64,000 bases of DNA from Sphaerisporangium album (GTDB lineage Bacteria; Actinomycetota; Actinomycetes; Streptosporangiales; Streptosporangiaceae), in NCBI RefSeq assembly GCF_003323745.1, contig NZ_QOIL01000002.1, positions 1 to 64,000 on the forward strand. Reading direction: 5' to 3'. Of the stretch, positions 24,976 through 34,119 are shown piece after piece. The position numbers and the translations under genes were made by a program. Below the pieces are notes generated by a model. It worked only from the letters and a program-made list of their open reading frames with translations. It was not told the DNA's origin and did no database searches. Position 1 is the stretch's first letter, and each line of letters opens with the position of its first letter.

Positions 24976-26097
24976 TCAGGCGCGCTCGGCCGTATCGAAC
25001 AGCCGCCGCGCCTCGTCGCCGAAGTACGGGCCGTACATCGTGCCCGGGTCGTCGCTGTACTTGAAGCTGCTGACCGAGGTGACCACCCCCTGGCCCGTCG
25101 CGGAGTCGAAGGAGCTCAGCCAGGGGCCGCCGCTGGAACCCGCCGTGAGGTCGCAGCGCATGCCCTGGTCCTTGGTCTGGTTGTGCGGGTCGCCGTGGAG
25201 GCCGCCCGAGCAGTAGACCAGGTGCTCGCCGTCGAAGGGCGGGTCGGCGGGGAAGCCGAAGCCGAACGCGCGCAGGCCGCGTGGCTGGTTGAACCCGATG
25301 TCCTGGCCGCCCACCACCTCGTTCAGGTGGCCGCGCTCCGAGGGGTTCAGCGCGACCATGGCGAGGTCGTGGCTGTCGTCGCCCCGCTGCGACCACGCCT
25401 CGGGCACGAACACGCGCCGGGCCGTGAAGACGCCGTACGGCCTGCGCCCCGACTCGTACCCGGGGACGAACGTCCAGTTCTCGGCCCAGACGCCCACGCC
25501 GTCCTTCACGCAGTGCCCGGCCGTGACCACGACGTCCAGGTTTCGGCTGCGCACCGCGCCCGCCGAGCAGACGTAGTCGACGCCGCGCATGGTGAGGAAC
25601 ACCCGGCCGGTCGTGCGCGTCACCGCGCCGCCGGCCGCCCACCGCGCGCCGGTGACGCCCACGCGCGCCCCCGTCGCGCCCATGCGGCGGTCGCCCGGCC
25701 TGGAGGGGACGCCCGGCGGCGGGCCGAGGAACGTAGGCGCCGACGCCAGGCGCAGCGGGGCGCCCCGGGGGACGGCGCCGGACGCCAGGGCGCCCAGCGT
25801 GGAGACCGGGCCCAGCAGGCCGGCGGGCAGCGCGCGGGCCATGCGCCGCGCGGTCCAGTACCCGAGCACGCGGCGCCGCTCGGCGGGGGTGCGCGCCGCC
25901 GCGTGCTCGACGACGCCGGAGGACCGCAGGGGCCCGGCGAGGGAAGCGGGGGGAGAGGCGGGCATCGGGGAGAGGGACGTCCGTTCGTTCCTCGTGACGG
26001 CGTCCCCGGCCGCGCGCGAGGCCGCCGGGCCGCCGGGCGGGGCGCCCAGGAGCCCGGCGGCGAGCACCGCGGCGATCAGGGGGAGGATCGGGGTCAT
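24976..26097 (-). CDS. Secreted trypsin-like (V8-type) serine protease, copy 1
   Basis: A 373-residue exported protease. A signal peptide (LPLIAAVLAAGLLGAPPGGP) and a long pro-region come first. The chymotrypsin-fold domain follows, with His in VVVTAGHCVKDG, Asp in DDSHDLAMVAL and Ser in LTAGSSGGPWLSS. It ends YGPYFGDEARRLFDTAERA. Its neighbour at 26149-27252 shares the same pattern throughout the catalytic domain (FVPGY, RPYG, LVYCSG, DQG), so the pair arose by tandem duplication. The cleavage preference is unknown. Confidence 0.9.
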   Translation of the reverse strand: MTPILPLIAAVLAAGLLGAPPGGPAASRAAGDAVTRNERTSLSPMPASPPASLAGPLRSSGVVEHAAARTPAERRRVLGYWTARRMARALPAGLLGPVSTLGALASGAVPRGAPLRLASAPTFLGPPPGVPSRPGDRRMGATGARVGVTGARWAAGGAVTRTTGRVFLTMRGVDYVCSAGAVRSRNLDVVVTAGHCVKDGVGVWAENWTFVPGYESGRRPYGVFTARRVFVPEAWSQRGDDSHDLAMVALNPSERGHLNEVVGGQDIGFNQPRGLRAFGFGFPADPPFDGEHLVYCSGGLHGDPHNQTKDQGMRCDLTAGSSGGPWLSSFDSATGQGVVTSVSSFKYSDDPGTMYGPYFGDEARRLFDTAERA

Positions 26098-26148
26098 GGC
26101 TCCCGAGTCTGAACCACCGTCCGTGCCCTCGCGGATACTTTCGGTAAA

Positions 26149-27252
26149 TCAGGTGGCGTCGGCGTTCTGGGCGGCCGTGTAGACCGCCTGGGCCTCGGGG
26201 CCGAAGTACGGGCCGAACATCCAATAGGGCGCGAAGTTGTACTTGAAGCTGTTCACCGAGTTCAGCGTGCCCGTCCCCGTGCGCTCGTTGAAGCTCAGGA
26301 ACCAGCCGCCGCCGCTGGAGCCGCCGGTCATGTCGCAGGTGAGCCCCTGGTCGGTCGAGATCAGGTAGTCCTCGAACACCCTGCCGCTGCAGTAGACCAG
26401 CCTCGACCCGTCGTACGGGCTCGCGGCCGGGTACCCGAAGGCGTACATCTGGCGGCCCCGGGCCTGGTTGAACGCCACGCCCTGCCCGCCGACGACGTCG
26501 GTGAGCGACTCGCCGTTCAGGGGGGCGACGACGGCGGCGGCCATGTCGTAGTTCATGTCCTCGCTCGCGTTCCACTGCGGGGTGGTGAGCAGGTTGGTGG
26601 CCACCCACGTGCCGTACGGGCGGGCGCCGGCGTTGTAGCCGGGGACGAAGACCCAGTTGGTGTGGAAGGCGCCGCCGAGCTTCACGCAGTGCCCCGCCGT
26701 GATCACGACGCTCTTGTTCGCGCTGGTGACGGCGGTGCCCGAGCAGGAGGCGCTGCGGCCCTGGTAGGTGAAGAAGACCCGTCCCTCGGTCTTCGCGATC
26801 GCGCCGCCCGCCGTCCACGAGGCCCCGGGGGAGCGGGCCGAGACCACCGAGGCGGCCGTGGGGCTGGGGCTGGGCGAGGCGGACGCGGAGGGGGTCGGCG
26901 ACGCGGTCACCGGGGGCGGGGCAGTGGACGGCGCGGGGGACGGCTCGGCGTCCGCGCGCCTCGGGCCGGCGGAGCCGGGCGTGATGATCATGCCGGCGCC
27001 GCTGGGGGCGACGGTCGTGCGCCCGCCGCGCGTGCGGACGAGGTCGAGGGGCTTGGCGGCGGCCATCTTCGCCGGCGTCCAGAACTTCTTGACGACGCGC
27101 TGCTCGGGCGTGGTGTCGGCCGCGTCGTGGACGATGGGCCTAGGCGTGGCGGGCGGCCTGGCGGCGTCGGCGGCCGGGGCGGTCAGCACGATCCCCGCCG
27201 CCACGGGGGACAGGGCGAGAACGGGGATGAGACGTCGTGCCGTGCGGTGCAT
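26149..27252 (-). CDS. Secreted trypsin-like (V8-type) serine protease, copy 2
   Basis: A 367-residue paralogue of the adjacent protease, 51 bp upstream of it. It has a signal peptide (LIPVLALSPVAAGIVL), a pro-region, then a Ser/Pro/Thr linker (about residues 100-140) absent from copy 1. The catalytic triad is His in SVVITAGHC, Asp in MNYDMAAAVV and Ser in MTGGSSGGGWFLS. AGGAGG lies 6 nt before the ATG at 27252. The two genes probably share one transcript. The role is likely extracellular protein degradation or maturation. Confidence 0.9.
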   Translation of the reverse strand: MHRTARRLIPVLALSPVAAGIVLTAPAADAARPPATPRPIVHDAADTTPEQRVVKKFWTPAKMAAAKPLDLVRTRGGRTTVAPSGAGMIITPGSAGPRRADAEPSPAPSTAPPPVTASPTPSASASPSPSPTAASVVSARSPGASWTAGGAIAKTEGRVFFTYQGRSASCSGTAVTSANKSVVITAGHCVKLGGAFHTNWVFVPGYNAGARPYGTWVATNLLTTPQWNASEDMNYDMAAAVVAPLNGESLTDVVGGQGVAFNQARGRQMYAFGYPAASPYDGSRLVYCSGRVFEDYLISTDQGLTCDMTGGSSGGGWFLSFNERTGTGTLNSVNSFKYNFAPYWMFGPYFGPEAQAVYTAAQNADAT

Positions 27253-27386
27253 ACGGGTCCTCCTGGTGGTCGCGCTCGCCGGGCGGGCGGAGGCGGGGCG
27301 GCGCGCCGGCCGGGGGCGGCATGGCGCGTGCTCCGTCGTGCCCGGCTTCCGCATTTTCGGGTGCCGTGTCTGACGCGGGACCGTAG

Positions 27387-27403
27387 TGCGGCTGATTGCC
27401 GCA
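27387..27403. promoter_or_regulatory. Small inverted repeat in the protease/dxr divergent region
   Basis: tgcggc (27387-27392) and gccgca (27398-27403) are separated by tgatt. It lies 135 nt upstream of the protease start and 140 nt before dxr. It may be an operator of the protease pair; this is a weak inference. Confidence 0.35.
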
Positions 27404-27531
27404 TTTCTCGTGATTCACCGAGACCGGTATGGCGGGATTCGGGCATTGAGCTGCTGTTTTCCCACCTGTCGCTCTGGTGACCGTTCGATGGCCATGCGGA
27501 GGGGACGGGGAGGGGACGCGGCGGGCGGGCC

Positions 27532-27537
27532 GATAAT
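27532..27537 (+). promoter_or_regulatory. -10 element of dxr, leaderless
   Basis: GATAAT lies exactly 6 nt before the dxr ATG (27544), and there is no Shine-Dalgarno sequence. This places the transcription start at or next to the start codon. Confidence 0.65.
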
Positions 27538-27543
27538 GGGGGC

Positions 27544-28767
27544 ATGCAGACCCCAGTCGCGGTTCCGGACGGCCTCGCGGGCCCCGCCGACCTCCCTGGC
27601 CCGTACGAGCCCCGCTCGATCGTCGTGCTCGGCTCCACGGGGTCGGTGGGAAGCCAGGCGCTCGACGTGATCGAGCGCGAGCCCGGCCGCTTCCGGGTCG
27701 CCGGGCTGGTCGCGGGCGGCGGCAGGCCCGACCTCCTCGCGCGCCAGGTCGAGCGGTTCCGTCCCGAGGTCGTCGCCGTCGCCGACGAGCGCGCCGTCCG
27801 GGCGGTCCGCGAGGCCGTCGGCGGGGTGCCGGTGCTGGCGGGGGCCGAGGGCGTCGCCGAGGTCGCCGCCTGGCCCTGCGACATCGTGATGAACGGCATC
27901 ACCGGCGCGGTCGGGCTCACCTCCACGCTGGCCGCGCTGGCGGCGGGGCGGGTGCTGGCGCTGGCCAACAAGGAGTCGCTGATCATCGGCGGCCCGCTGG
28001 TGAAGCGGGCGGCCGGCCCGGGGCGCATCCTGCCGGTCGACTCCGAGCACTCCGCGCTCGCCCAGTGCCTGTGGGCGGCCGGTCCGGACGGCTACGACCC
28101 CGGGGCGGTGCGGCGGCTGGTCGTGACGGCCAGCGGCGGGCCGTTCCGCGGCCGCACGCGCGCGGAGCTGAAGGACGTGACGCCCGAGCAGGCACTCAAG
28201 CACCCCACGTGGGACATGGGGACGGTGATCACGATCAACTCGGCCACGCTGGTGAACAAGGGCCTGGAGGTGATCGAGGCGAACCTGCTGTTCGACATCC
28301 CCTTCGACCGCATCACCGTCGTCGTCCACCCGCAGTCCGTCGTCCACTCGATGGTCGAGTTCGTGGACGGCTCGACGATCGCGCAGGCCAGCCCGCCGGA
28401 CATGCGGCTGCCGATCTCCCTGACGCTCGGCTGGCCCGCCCGCGTCCCCGGCGCCGCGCGGCCGGTCGACTGGACCGCCGCCCACACCTGGACGTTCGAG
28501 CCCCTGGACGACGAGGCGTTCCCGGCCGTGGCGCTGGCCCGGCACGTCGGCGCCCTGGGCGGCACGGCGCCCGCCGTCTACAACGCGGCCAACGAGGTGT
28601 GCCTGGAGGCGTTCCTCGCCGGGCGGCTGCCGTTCCTCGGCATCGTCGACACGATCGAGGCGGTCGTGGGTGAGCACAGCGTCTCGGGGTCGGTGGAGTC
28701 GGTGGAGGAGGTCTTCGAGGCGGACGCCTGGGCACGTGCGCGGGCCCGCGAGCTGACGGGCGCGTAG
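27544..28767 (+). CDS. dxr: 1-deoxy-D-xylulose-5-phosphate reductoisomerase
   Basis: A 407-residue enzyme of the MEP isoprenoid pathway that converts DXP to MEP with NADPH. The NADPH-binding motif is [18 protein letters not shown]. The metal and substrate sites are [34 protein letters not shown] and LKHPTWDMG. Length and motifs are complete. It lies upstream of ispG on the same strand. The site-2 protease gene that normally lies between them in Streptomyces and Mycobacterium is missing here. Confidence 0.97.
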   Translation: MQTPVAVPDGLAGPADLPGPYEPRSIVVLGSTGSVGSQALDVIEREPGRFRVAGLVAGGGRPDLLARQVERFRPEVVAVADERAVRAVREAVGGVPVLAGAEGVAEVAAWPCDIVMNGITGAVGLTSTLAALAAGRVLALANKESLIIGGPLVKRAAGPGRILPVDSEHSALAQCLWAAGPDGYDPGAVRRLVVTASGGPFRGRTRAELKDVTPEQALKHPTWDMGTVITINSATLVNKGLEVIEANLLFDIPFDRITVVVHPQSVVHSMVEFVDGSTIAQASPPDMRLPISLTLGWPARVPGAARPVDWTAAHTWTFEPLDDEAFPAVALARHVGALGGTAPAVYNAANEVCLEAFLAGRLPFLGIVDTIEAVVGEHSVSGSVESVEEVFEADAWARARARELTGA

Positions 28768-28804
28768 GGACCACCAGGGGCGGGAGATCAGGGACAAGTC
28801 CGGA

Positions 28805-28830
28805 CACCTCACGCCTAAAGCCGTGAGGTG
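28805..28830 (+). terminator. Hairpin between dxr and ispG
   Basis: cacctcacg (28805-28813) and cgtgaggtg (28822-28830) form a perfect 9-bp stem with the loop cctaaagc, followed by ggggcgatg. It may terminate dxr transcription. The form also resembles the palindromic ends of IS200/IS605-type elements, but no transposase or tnpB is present. Confidence 0.5.
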
Positions 28831-28962
28831 GGGCGATGTAGCCTCTTGATCCTCGAAGGCCACTTATGTGGTTATCTCAGTGTCCGGAACCCTGTGGTGC
28901 GCCGGGTTACCTAGACTGGACGGGTCTGAGCGCGTAGCCGAGCGACCAAGGTGCTGGAAAAG

Positions 28963-30132
28963 ATGACATCTGTTGATCTGGGCATTCCCGCGGTACGGAG
29001 CAAGCCGATCGCCACGCGGCGGGTGTCGCGGCAGATCATGGTGGGGTCCGTGCCCGTGGGCGGCGACGCGCCGGTTTCGGTGCAGTCGATGACCACCACG
29101 CTCACCGCCGACGTGAACTCCACCCTGCAGCAGATCGCCGAGCTCACGGCCTCGGGCTGCCAGATCGTCCGGGTCGCGGTCCCCTCGCAGGACGACGCGG
29201 ACGCGCTGTCGGCCATCGCGCGCAAGTCGCAGATCCCGGTGATCGCCGACATCCACTTCCAGCCGAAGTACGTCTTCGCGGCGATCGACGCCGGGTGCGC
29301 GGCCGTCCGGGTGAACCCGGGCAACATCAAGAAGTTCGACGACAAGGTGGGCGAGATCGCCAAGGCGGCCGCCGACGCCGGGGTGTCCATCCGCATCGGC
29401 GTGAACGCCGGGTCGCTCGACCCCCGCCTGCTGGCCAAGTACGGCAAGGCGACGCCCGAGGCGCTGGTCGAGTCCGCGCTGTGGGAGTGCTCGCTGTTCG
29501 AGGAGCACGGCTTCCGCGATCTCAAGATCTCGGTCAAGCACCACGACCCGGTCGTGATGATCCAGGCCTACCGCCTGCTCGCCGCCAAGTGCGACTATCC
29601 GCTGCACCTCGGGGTCACCGAGGCCGGCCCCGCGTTCCAGGGCACGATCAAGTCGGCCGTCGCGTTCGGGGCCCTGCTGGCCGAGGGCATCGGCGACACC
29701 ATCCGCGTGTCGCTCTCCGCCCCTCCGGTCGAGGAGGTCAAGGTCGGCATCGGCATCCTGGAGTCGCTGAACCTGCGCGAGCGCGGCCTCGAGATCGTCT
29801 CCTGCCCCTCGTGCGGCCGCGCCCAGGTCGACGTCTACACCCTGGCCGAGCAGGTGCACGCCGGGCTCGACGGGCTGAAGGTCCCGCTGCGGGTCGCCGT
29901 GATGGGCTGCGTCGTCAACGGCCCCGGCGAGGCCCGCGAGGCCGACCTCGGGGTCGCCTCCGGCAACGGCAAGGGCCAGATCTTCGTCAAGGGCGAGGTC
30001 GTCAAGACCGTCCCCGAGTCCCAGATCGTCGAGACCCTGATCGAGGAGGCCCTGCGCCTCGCCGAAGAGATGGGCGTCGACGTCGACCTGGACGACGAGG
30101 ACGCGCCGGGCCCGGAGGTCGTCGTCCGCTGA
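28963..30132 (+). CDS. ispG: 4-hydroxy-3-methylbut-2-enyl diphosphate synthase
   Basis: A 389-residue [4Fe-4S] enzyme of the MEP pathway that converts MEcPP to HMBPP. Conserved blocks are [49 protein letters not shown] and [20 protein letters not shown]. The cluster cysteines are in [14 protein letters not shown] and [20 protein letters not shown] 28963 matches the usual start of actinobacterial IspG; GTG at 28951 would add four residues. The acidic C-terminal tail is normal for the group. Confidence 0.97.
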   Translation: MTSVDLGIPAVRSKPIATRRVSRQIMVGSVPVGGDAPVSVQSMTTTLTADVNSTLQQIAELTASGCQIVRVAVPSQDDADALSAIARKSQIPVIADIHFQPKYVFAAIDAGCAAVRVNPGNIKKFDDKVGEIAKAAADAGVSIRIGVNAGSLDPRLLAKYGKATPEALVESALWECSLFEEHGFRDLKISVKHHDPVVMIQAYRLLAAKCDYPLHLGVTEAGPAFQGTIKSAVAFGALLAEGIGDTIRVSLSAPPVEEVKVGIGILESLNLRERGLEIVSCPSCGRAQVDVYTLAEQVHAGLDGLKVPLRVAVMGCVVNGPGEAREADLGVASGNGKGQIFVKGEVVKTVPESQIVETLIEEALRLAEEMGVDVDLDDEDAPGPEVVVR

Positions 30133-30257
30133 TCCGAGGCGCGCCCGCCCCCGCGCCGGGCGGGCGGTGCCCGTCGTATGCCGGGCCTGTCGGGGAGGTC
30201 CCAGCTTCGGATGGCCCAGCCGTCCTGAGCGGTCGCAGGCTGGTGTATGCAGGAAGG

Positions 30258-31367
30258 GTGCGGTTTCGGCAAAGGGCGTCGGATTTCTCCCGGACATGGC
30301 TGTCCGGCAGCACCCTGGTGGCCATTCCGCTCGCACTGATCGTGGTCATCGCGATCGCCGACATCATCACCCCGGCCACGATCCAGCTCAGTCCCTTGCT
30401 GGTCGCCGCCCCCGCGGTCACCGCCTCCTTCGCGGGGCCGAAGCCCACCGCGCTGATCGGCGCGGTCGCCGTCGCCGTCCAGGTCCTGCTCGACGTGCGC
30501 GCCGAGTCCCTCGGCTTCGGCGGCGCGCAGACGCAGCTCGCGGCACTGGCGCTGGTGTCGGCGTTCCTGGTGCTGTTCGCCACGGTCATCGACCGGCACC
30601 GCGAGGAACTCGTACGGGTCCGCTCGGTGTCGGAGGCCGCGCAGCGGGCGCTCCTGCGGCCTCTTCCCGCGCGGCTCGGGTCGCTGCGGGTGGCGTCCAT
30701 GTACCTGGCCGCCCAGCGGGAGGCGCAGATCGGCGGCGACCTCTACGCCGCCGCCCGCTCGGGAACCGGATCCCGCCTGCTGATCGGGGACGTCCGGGGC
30801 AAGGGGCTGCCCTCGGTCTCGGACGCCGCCCTGCTGCTCGGCGCGTTCCGCGAGGCGGCCCGCCGTCAGGCCACGCTGCCGGAGATCGTGCAATACCTGG
30901 ACGAGAGCGTCCGGACCGACCTGGAGGAGCACGCCGAGGAGTCCGGTGAGATCTCGGAGAACTTCATCACCGCCGCCATCCTGGAGATCCCCGAGGACAA
31001 GCCGGTGGTCCACCTGATCGACTGCGGGCACCCGCCGCCGTTGCTGATCCGCGACGGGCAGATAGCGACCCTGCAGGTCGCGGCGCCCGCGCCGCCGCTC
31101 GGCCTCGGTGAGCTCGGTGACAGGGCCTACCTCGCCGAGACCTTCGACTTCAAGCCGGGCGACACCCTCCTGCTCTACACCGACGGCGTCGTCGAGGCCC
31201 GCTGCCCCTCCGGGGGCTTCTACCAGCTCGCCGACCGGCTCGCCTCCTGGCCGTGCGGCGGTCCCGAGACGCTGGTCGCGCACGTCCGCGACGACCTGCT
31301 CGCCTACGTCGGCGGGCGGCTCGGGGACGACGCGGCCATGGTCGCCATCCAGCGCCTCCCCGTCTGA
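30258..31367 (+). CDS. Membrane PP2C/SpoIIE-type serine phosphatase
   Basis: About 369 residues. The N-terminal quarter has three hydrophobic segments (LVAIPLALIVVIAIADII; VAAPAVTASF; LAALALVSAFLVLFATVI). The rest is a SpoIIE/RsbU phosphatase: QIGGDLYAAARSGTGSRLLI, GDVRGKGLPSVSDAALLLGA, IDCGHPPPLLI, DTLLLYTDGVVEAR and GDDAAMVAIQ, which provide the metal-binding aspartates. Such proteins dephosphorylate anti-anti-sigma factors in partner-switching cascades. The start is uncertain (GTG 30243 or 30258). It has no dedicated partner gene nearby, although a HATPase regulator lies at 49202. Confidence 0.88.
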   Translation: MRFRQRASDFSRTWLSGSTLVAIPLALIVVIAIADIITPATIQLSPLLVAAPAVTASFAGPKPTALIGAVAVAVQVLLDVRAESLGFGGAQTQLAALALVSAFLVLFATVIDRHREELVRVRSVSEAAQRALLRPLPARLGSLRVASMYLAAQREAQIGGDLYAAARSGTGSRLLIGDVRGKGLPSVSDAALLLGAFREAARRQATLPEIVQYLDESVRTDLEEHAEESGEISENFITAAILEIPEDKPVVHLIDCGHPPPLLIRDGQIATLQVAAPAPPLGLGELGDRAYLAETFDFKPGDTLLLYTDGVVEARCPSGGFYQLADRLASWPCGGPETLVAHVRDDLLAYVGGRLGDDAAMVAIQRLPV

Positions 31368-31542
31368 GGCGTCTCCTCGCGGGCCGCTGAAGCGCCGTCC
31401 TGCCCCGTCCCGGGGACCTGCTCCCGGCGGCTACAATGAGCAATCGCACGACTACGGATCGGTAAACTTCGGCTCGTGCGGACGGTCGGGGGGCGGTCCC
31501 ATCGGGGAGCATCGCCTCTGTCCCAGGAGCGGAGGAGCAAGG

Positions 31543-33132
31543 GTGAGACGTGTTCTCGGAGTGGTCGTGGGCGTGGCGGTGCCGGTCGTGCTGGTCGCCG
31601 GCCTCACGACAGGGGCGCGGGGCGCGGCCGCCGCACCCCGCGACGCGGTGGCGTGGGGGTCCTGCCCCGGGTCGAAGACGGCGGCGACGGTCGAGTGCGC
31701 GACCGTGAACGTGCCACTGGACCCGTCCAAGCCGGACGGGCCCACCATCGCCCTCGCCGTCAACCGCATCAAGGGCTCGGCCTCGCACGACCACAACGGC
31801 CTCGGGGTGCTGCTGGTCAACCCCGGCGGCCCGGGGGCGTCGGGGGTGACGCTGGCGCGGTACGTAGCGGCCGCGTTGCCCAAGGACGTCGCCGCCCGCT
31901 ACGACGTGATCGGTTTCGACCCGCGCGGCGTCGGGGCCAGCGAGCCGGCGCTGAGCTGCGTCGACCCCAAGAAGCACTTCGCCGCCCCCCGCCCCGACCA
32001 GGTGCCGCGCGACGACGCCGCGGCGGGGGCGCTGGTGGCCAAGGCGAAGGCGTACGCCGAGGCGTGCGGGGCCCGCTGGTCGTGGCTGCTGCCGCACCTG
32101 ACCACCGAGAACTCCGCCCGCGACATGGACGCGATCCGCCAGGCGCTCGGCGAGCAGAAGATCAGCTACCTCGGCTACTCCTACGGCACCTACCTCGGGT
32201 CGGTGTACGCGACGCTGTTCCCGAACCGGGTGCGGCGGCTGGTGCTGGACAGCGTGGTCGACCCCCAGGGCGTGTGGTACGACGCGAACATCGCCCAGGA
32301 CTACGCCTTCGACCGGCGCCACCGCGACTTCCTGGCCTGGGTCGCCCGCCACAACGACACCTACCACCTCGGCCGCACCCAGGCCGAGGTCTCGGCGGCC
32401 TACACCGCCATGCGCGACCGGCTCGCCGCCGGGCCGTCCGGCCCGGTGGGGCCGAGCGAGCTGGACGACATCTTCACCGTCGGCGGGTACACCGACATCG
32501 TCTGGCCGCAGCTCGGCGCCGCCTTCGCCGCCTACGCCAAGAAGGGGCAGGCCGACGGGCTGGTGACGGCCTACCGCCAGCACGTCGACCACGACGCGGC
32601 GGCCGAGAACAACTACGCCGTGTACCTCGCGGTCCAGTGCCGCGACGCCGAGTGGCCCCGCGACTGGGCGCGCTGGACGGCCGACACGGTCAAGGTGAAC
32701 GCCAAGGCGCCGTTCATGGCCTGGGCGAACGCCTGGTACAACGCGCCGTGCGCCTTCTGGCCGGAGAAGGGCGGCACCCCCGTCCGCGTCGGCGACACCG
32801 CCGCGCACCTGCCGCCCATCCTGCTCGTCCAGTCCCGCCATGACGCCGCCACCCCGTACGCCGGCGCGCTGCGCGTGCGCGCCCGGTTCCCGAGCGCGCG
32901 GCTGCTCCAGGAGGGCGGCGGCAACCACGGCGTGTCGCTCGGCGGCAGCGCCTGCGTCGACCGCCACCTGGCCGCGTACCTGCGGGACGGAAGTGTCCCG
33001 GGAGGCGCCGCGCGGCAGGCGGGACGCAGGCCGGACGCCACGTGCGCCGCCGGGCCGGAGCCCCGGCCGCTGCCCTCGGCGGCGCGCGGGCGCGGCCACC
33101 TGCGGCTGACCAAGGTGATTGTCGGCCAGTAG
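31543..33132 (+). CDS. Secreted alpha/beta hydrolase, tripeptidyl aminopeptidase-like
   Basis: A 529-residue exported hydrolase of the Tap/SlpD family. Signal peptide VLGVVVGVAVPVVLVAGLTT; oxyanion region LLVNPGGPGASGV; nucleophile in ISYLGYSYGTYLG; Asp in LVQSRHDAATPYAGAL; His in GGGNHGVSLGG. Relatives remove N-terminal tripeptides or hydrolyse peptide esters outside the cell. It has a C-terminal extension rich in Arg and Pro. GTG is preceded by GGAGGAG with good spacing. Confidence 0.9.
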   Translation: MRRVLGVVVGVAVPVVLVAGLTTGARGAAAAPRDAVAWGSCPGSKTAATVECATVNVPLDPSKPDGPTIALAVNRIKGSASHDHNGLGVLLVNPGGPGASGVTLARYVAAALPKDVAARYDVIGFDPRGVGASEPALSCVDPKKHFAAPRPDQVPRDDAAAGALVAKAKAYAEACGARWSWLLPHLTTENSARDMDAIRQALGEQKISYLGYSYGTYLGSVYATLFPNRVRRLVLDSVVDPQGVWYDANIAQDYAFDRRHRDFLAWVARHNDTYHLGRTQAEVSAAYTAMRDRLAAGPSGPVGPSELDDIFTVGGYTDIVWPQLGAAFAAYAKKGQADGLVTAYRQHVDHDAAAENNYAVYLAVQCRDAEWPRDWARWTADTVKVNAKAPFMAWANAWYNAPCAFWPEKGGTPVRVGDTAAHLPPILLVQSRHDAATPYAGALRVRARFPSARLLQEGGGNHGVSLGGSACVDRHLAAYLRDGSVPGGAARQAGRRPDATCAAGPEPRPLPSAARGRGHLRLTKVIVGQ

Positions 33133-33171
33133 GGTCGGTTCGTTCCAAAATCTGGCCCGTCGCGTAGGCTA

Positions 33172-34023
33172 ATGCGCGTGATGCTGCGAACATCGGCGTC
33201 GCGCGTGCTCGACGACCAGGACCGCGACGAGGTGCTCACGATCCTCGACGCGGACCCCGTCGCCAACGTCTTCGTCGCCTCCCGGGTGCGGTCGGTCGGG
33301 CTCAGCCCGGCCCGTCTCGGTGGGCAGATGTGGGGGTTCGGCCCGCGCGGCGGGATGACGTCTCTGTGCTACTCCGGGGCCAACCTGGTGCCGGTCAACG
33401 CGGGGCCCGAAGCCGTCCAGGCGTTCGCGGACCGCGCCCGCAGGCAGGGCCGCCGGTGCTCCTCGATCGTCGGCCCCGCCGAGGCCGTGGAGAGGCTCTG
33501 GGAGCGTCTGGAGCCGTACTGGGGCCCGGCGCGGGCGATCCGCTGGGCCCAGCCGGTCATGGCGACCTCCTCGCCGTCCCCCGTGCCACCGGACCCGCTG
33601 GTACGCCGGGTCCGTCCCGATGAGTTCGCCACGCTGCTGCCCGCATGCGTGGCGATGTTCACCGAGGAGGTCGGCATCTCTCCCGACCTCGGGGACGGCG
33701 GCGCGCTCTACCGCTCCCGCGTGGCCGAGCTGATCCGCATCGGCCGCTCGTACGCCCGCATCGAGGACGGCCAGGTCGTCTTCAAGGCGGAGGTCGGGGC
33801 GGTGACGCCACAGGTGTGCCAGATCCAGGGCGTGTGGGTGCATCCGGACCGGCGGGGCCAGGGGCACGCGGTCGCGGGCATGGCGGCGGTCGTCGACCAG
33901 GCGCTGCGGCACTTCGCGCCGGTGGTCTCGCTGTACGTGAACGACTTCAACGTCGCCGCGCGGGCCGCGTACCGCAAGGTGGGCTTCAAAGAGGTCGACA
34001 CCTTCATGTCCGTCCTGTTCTGA
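33172..34023 (+). CDS. GNAT N-acetyltransferase with DUF4081 domain
   Basis: A 283-residue protein. The N-terminal half is the DUF4081 region (VLTILDADPVANVFVASRVR, GMTSLCYSGANLVPV). The C-terminal half is a GNAT fold with the acetyl-CoA loop in GVWVHPDRRGQGHAVAGMAA and the ending SLYVNDFNVAARAAYRKVGF. Related genes follow ispG in mycobacteria, so the neighbourhood is conserved even though the substrate is unknown. No ribosome site is present. TAGGCT at 33165-33170 suggests a leaderless transcript, perhaps starting at GTG 33178. Confidence 0.85.
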   Translation: MRVMLRTSASRVLDDQDRDEVLTILDADPVANVFVASRVRSVGLSPARLGGQMWGFGPRGGMTSLCYSGANLVPVNAGPEAVQAFADRARRQGRRCSSIVGPAEAVERLWERLEPYWGPARAIRWAQPVMATSSPSPVPPDPLVRRVRPDEFATLLPACVAMFTEEVGISPDLGDGGALYRSRVAELIRIGRSYARIEDGQVVFKAEVGAVTPQVCQIQGVWVHPDRRGQGHAVAGMAAVVDQALRHFAPVVSLYVNDFNVAARAAYRKVGFKEVDTFMSVLF

Positions 34024-34119
34024 GGAGGTCGGTCCGGTGCCGAGCGGCCGCTTCCTTCCCCCGCGGTGGGGGGAGCGGCCGGGGACGGGCGGTCTCGCGG
34101 GCGCCGGTAATCTTGGCGG

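Noticed and set aside
28805-28830. An intact IS200/IS605 element
   Set aside because: Only a hairpin is present; no transposase, tnpB or second end was found.
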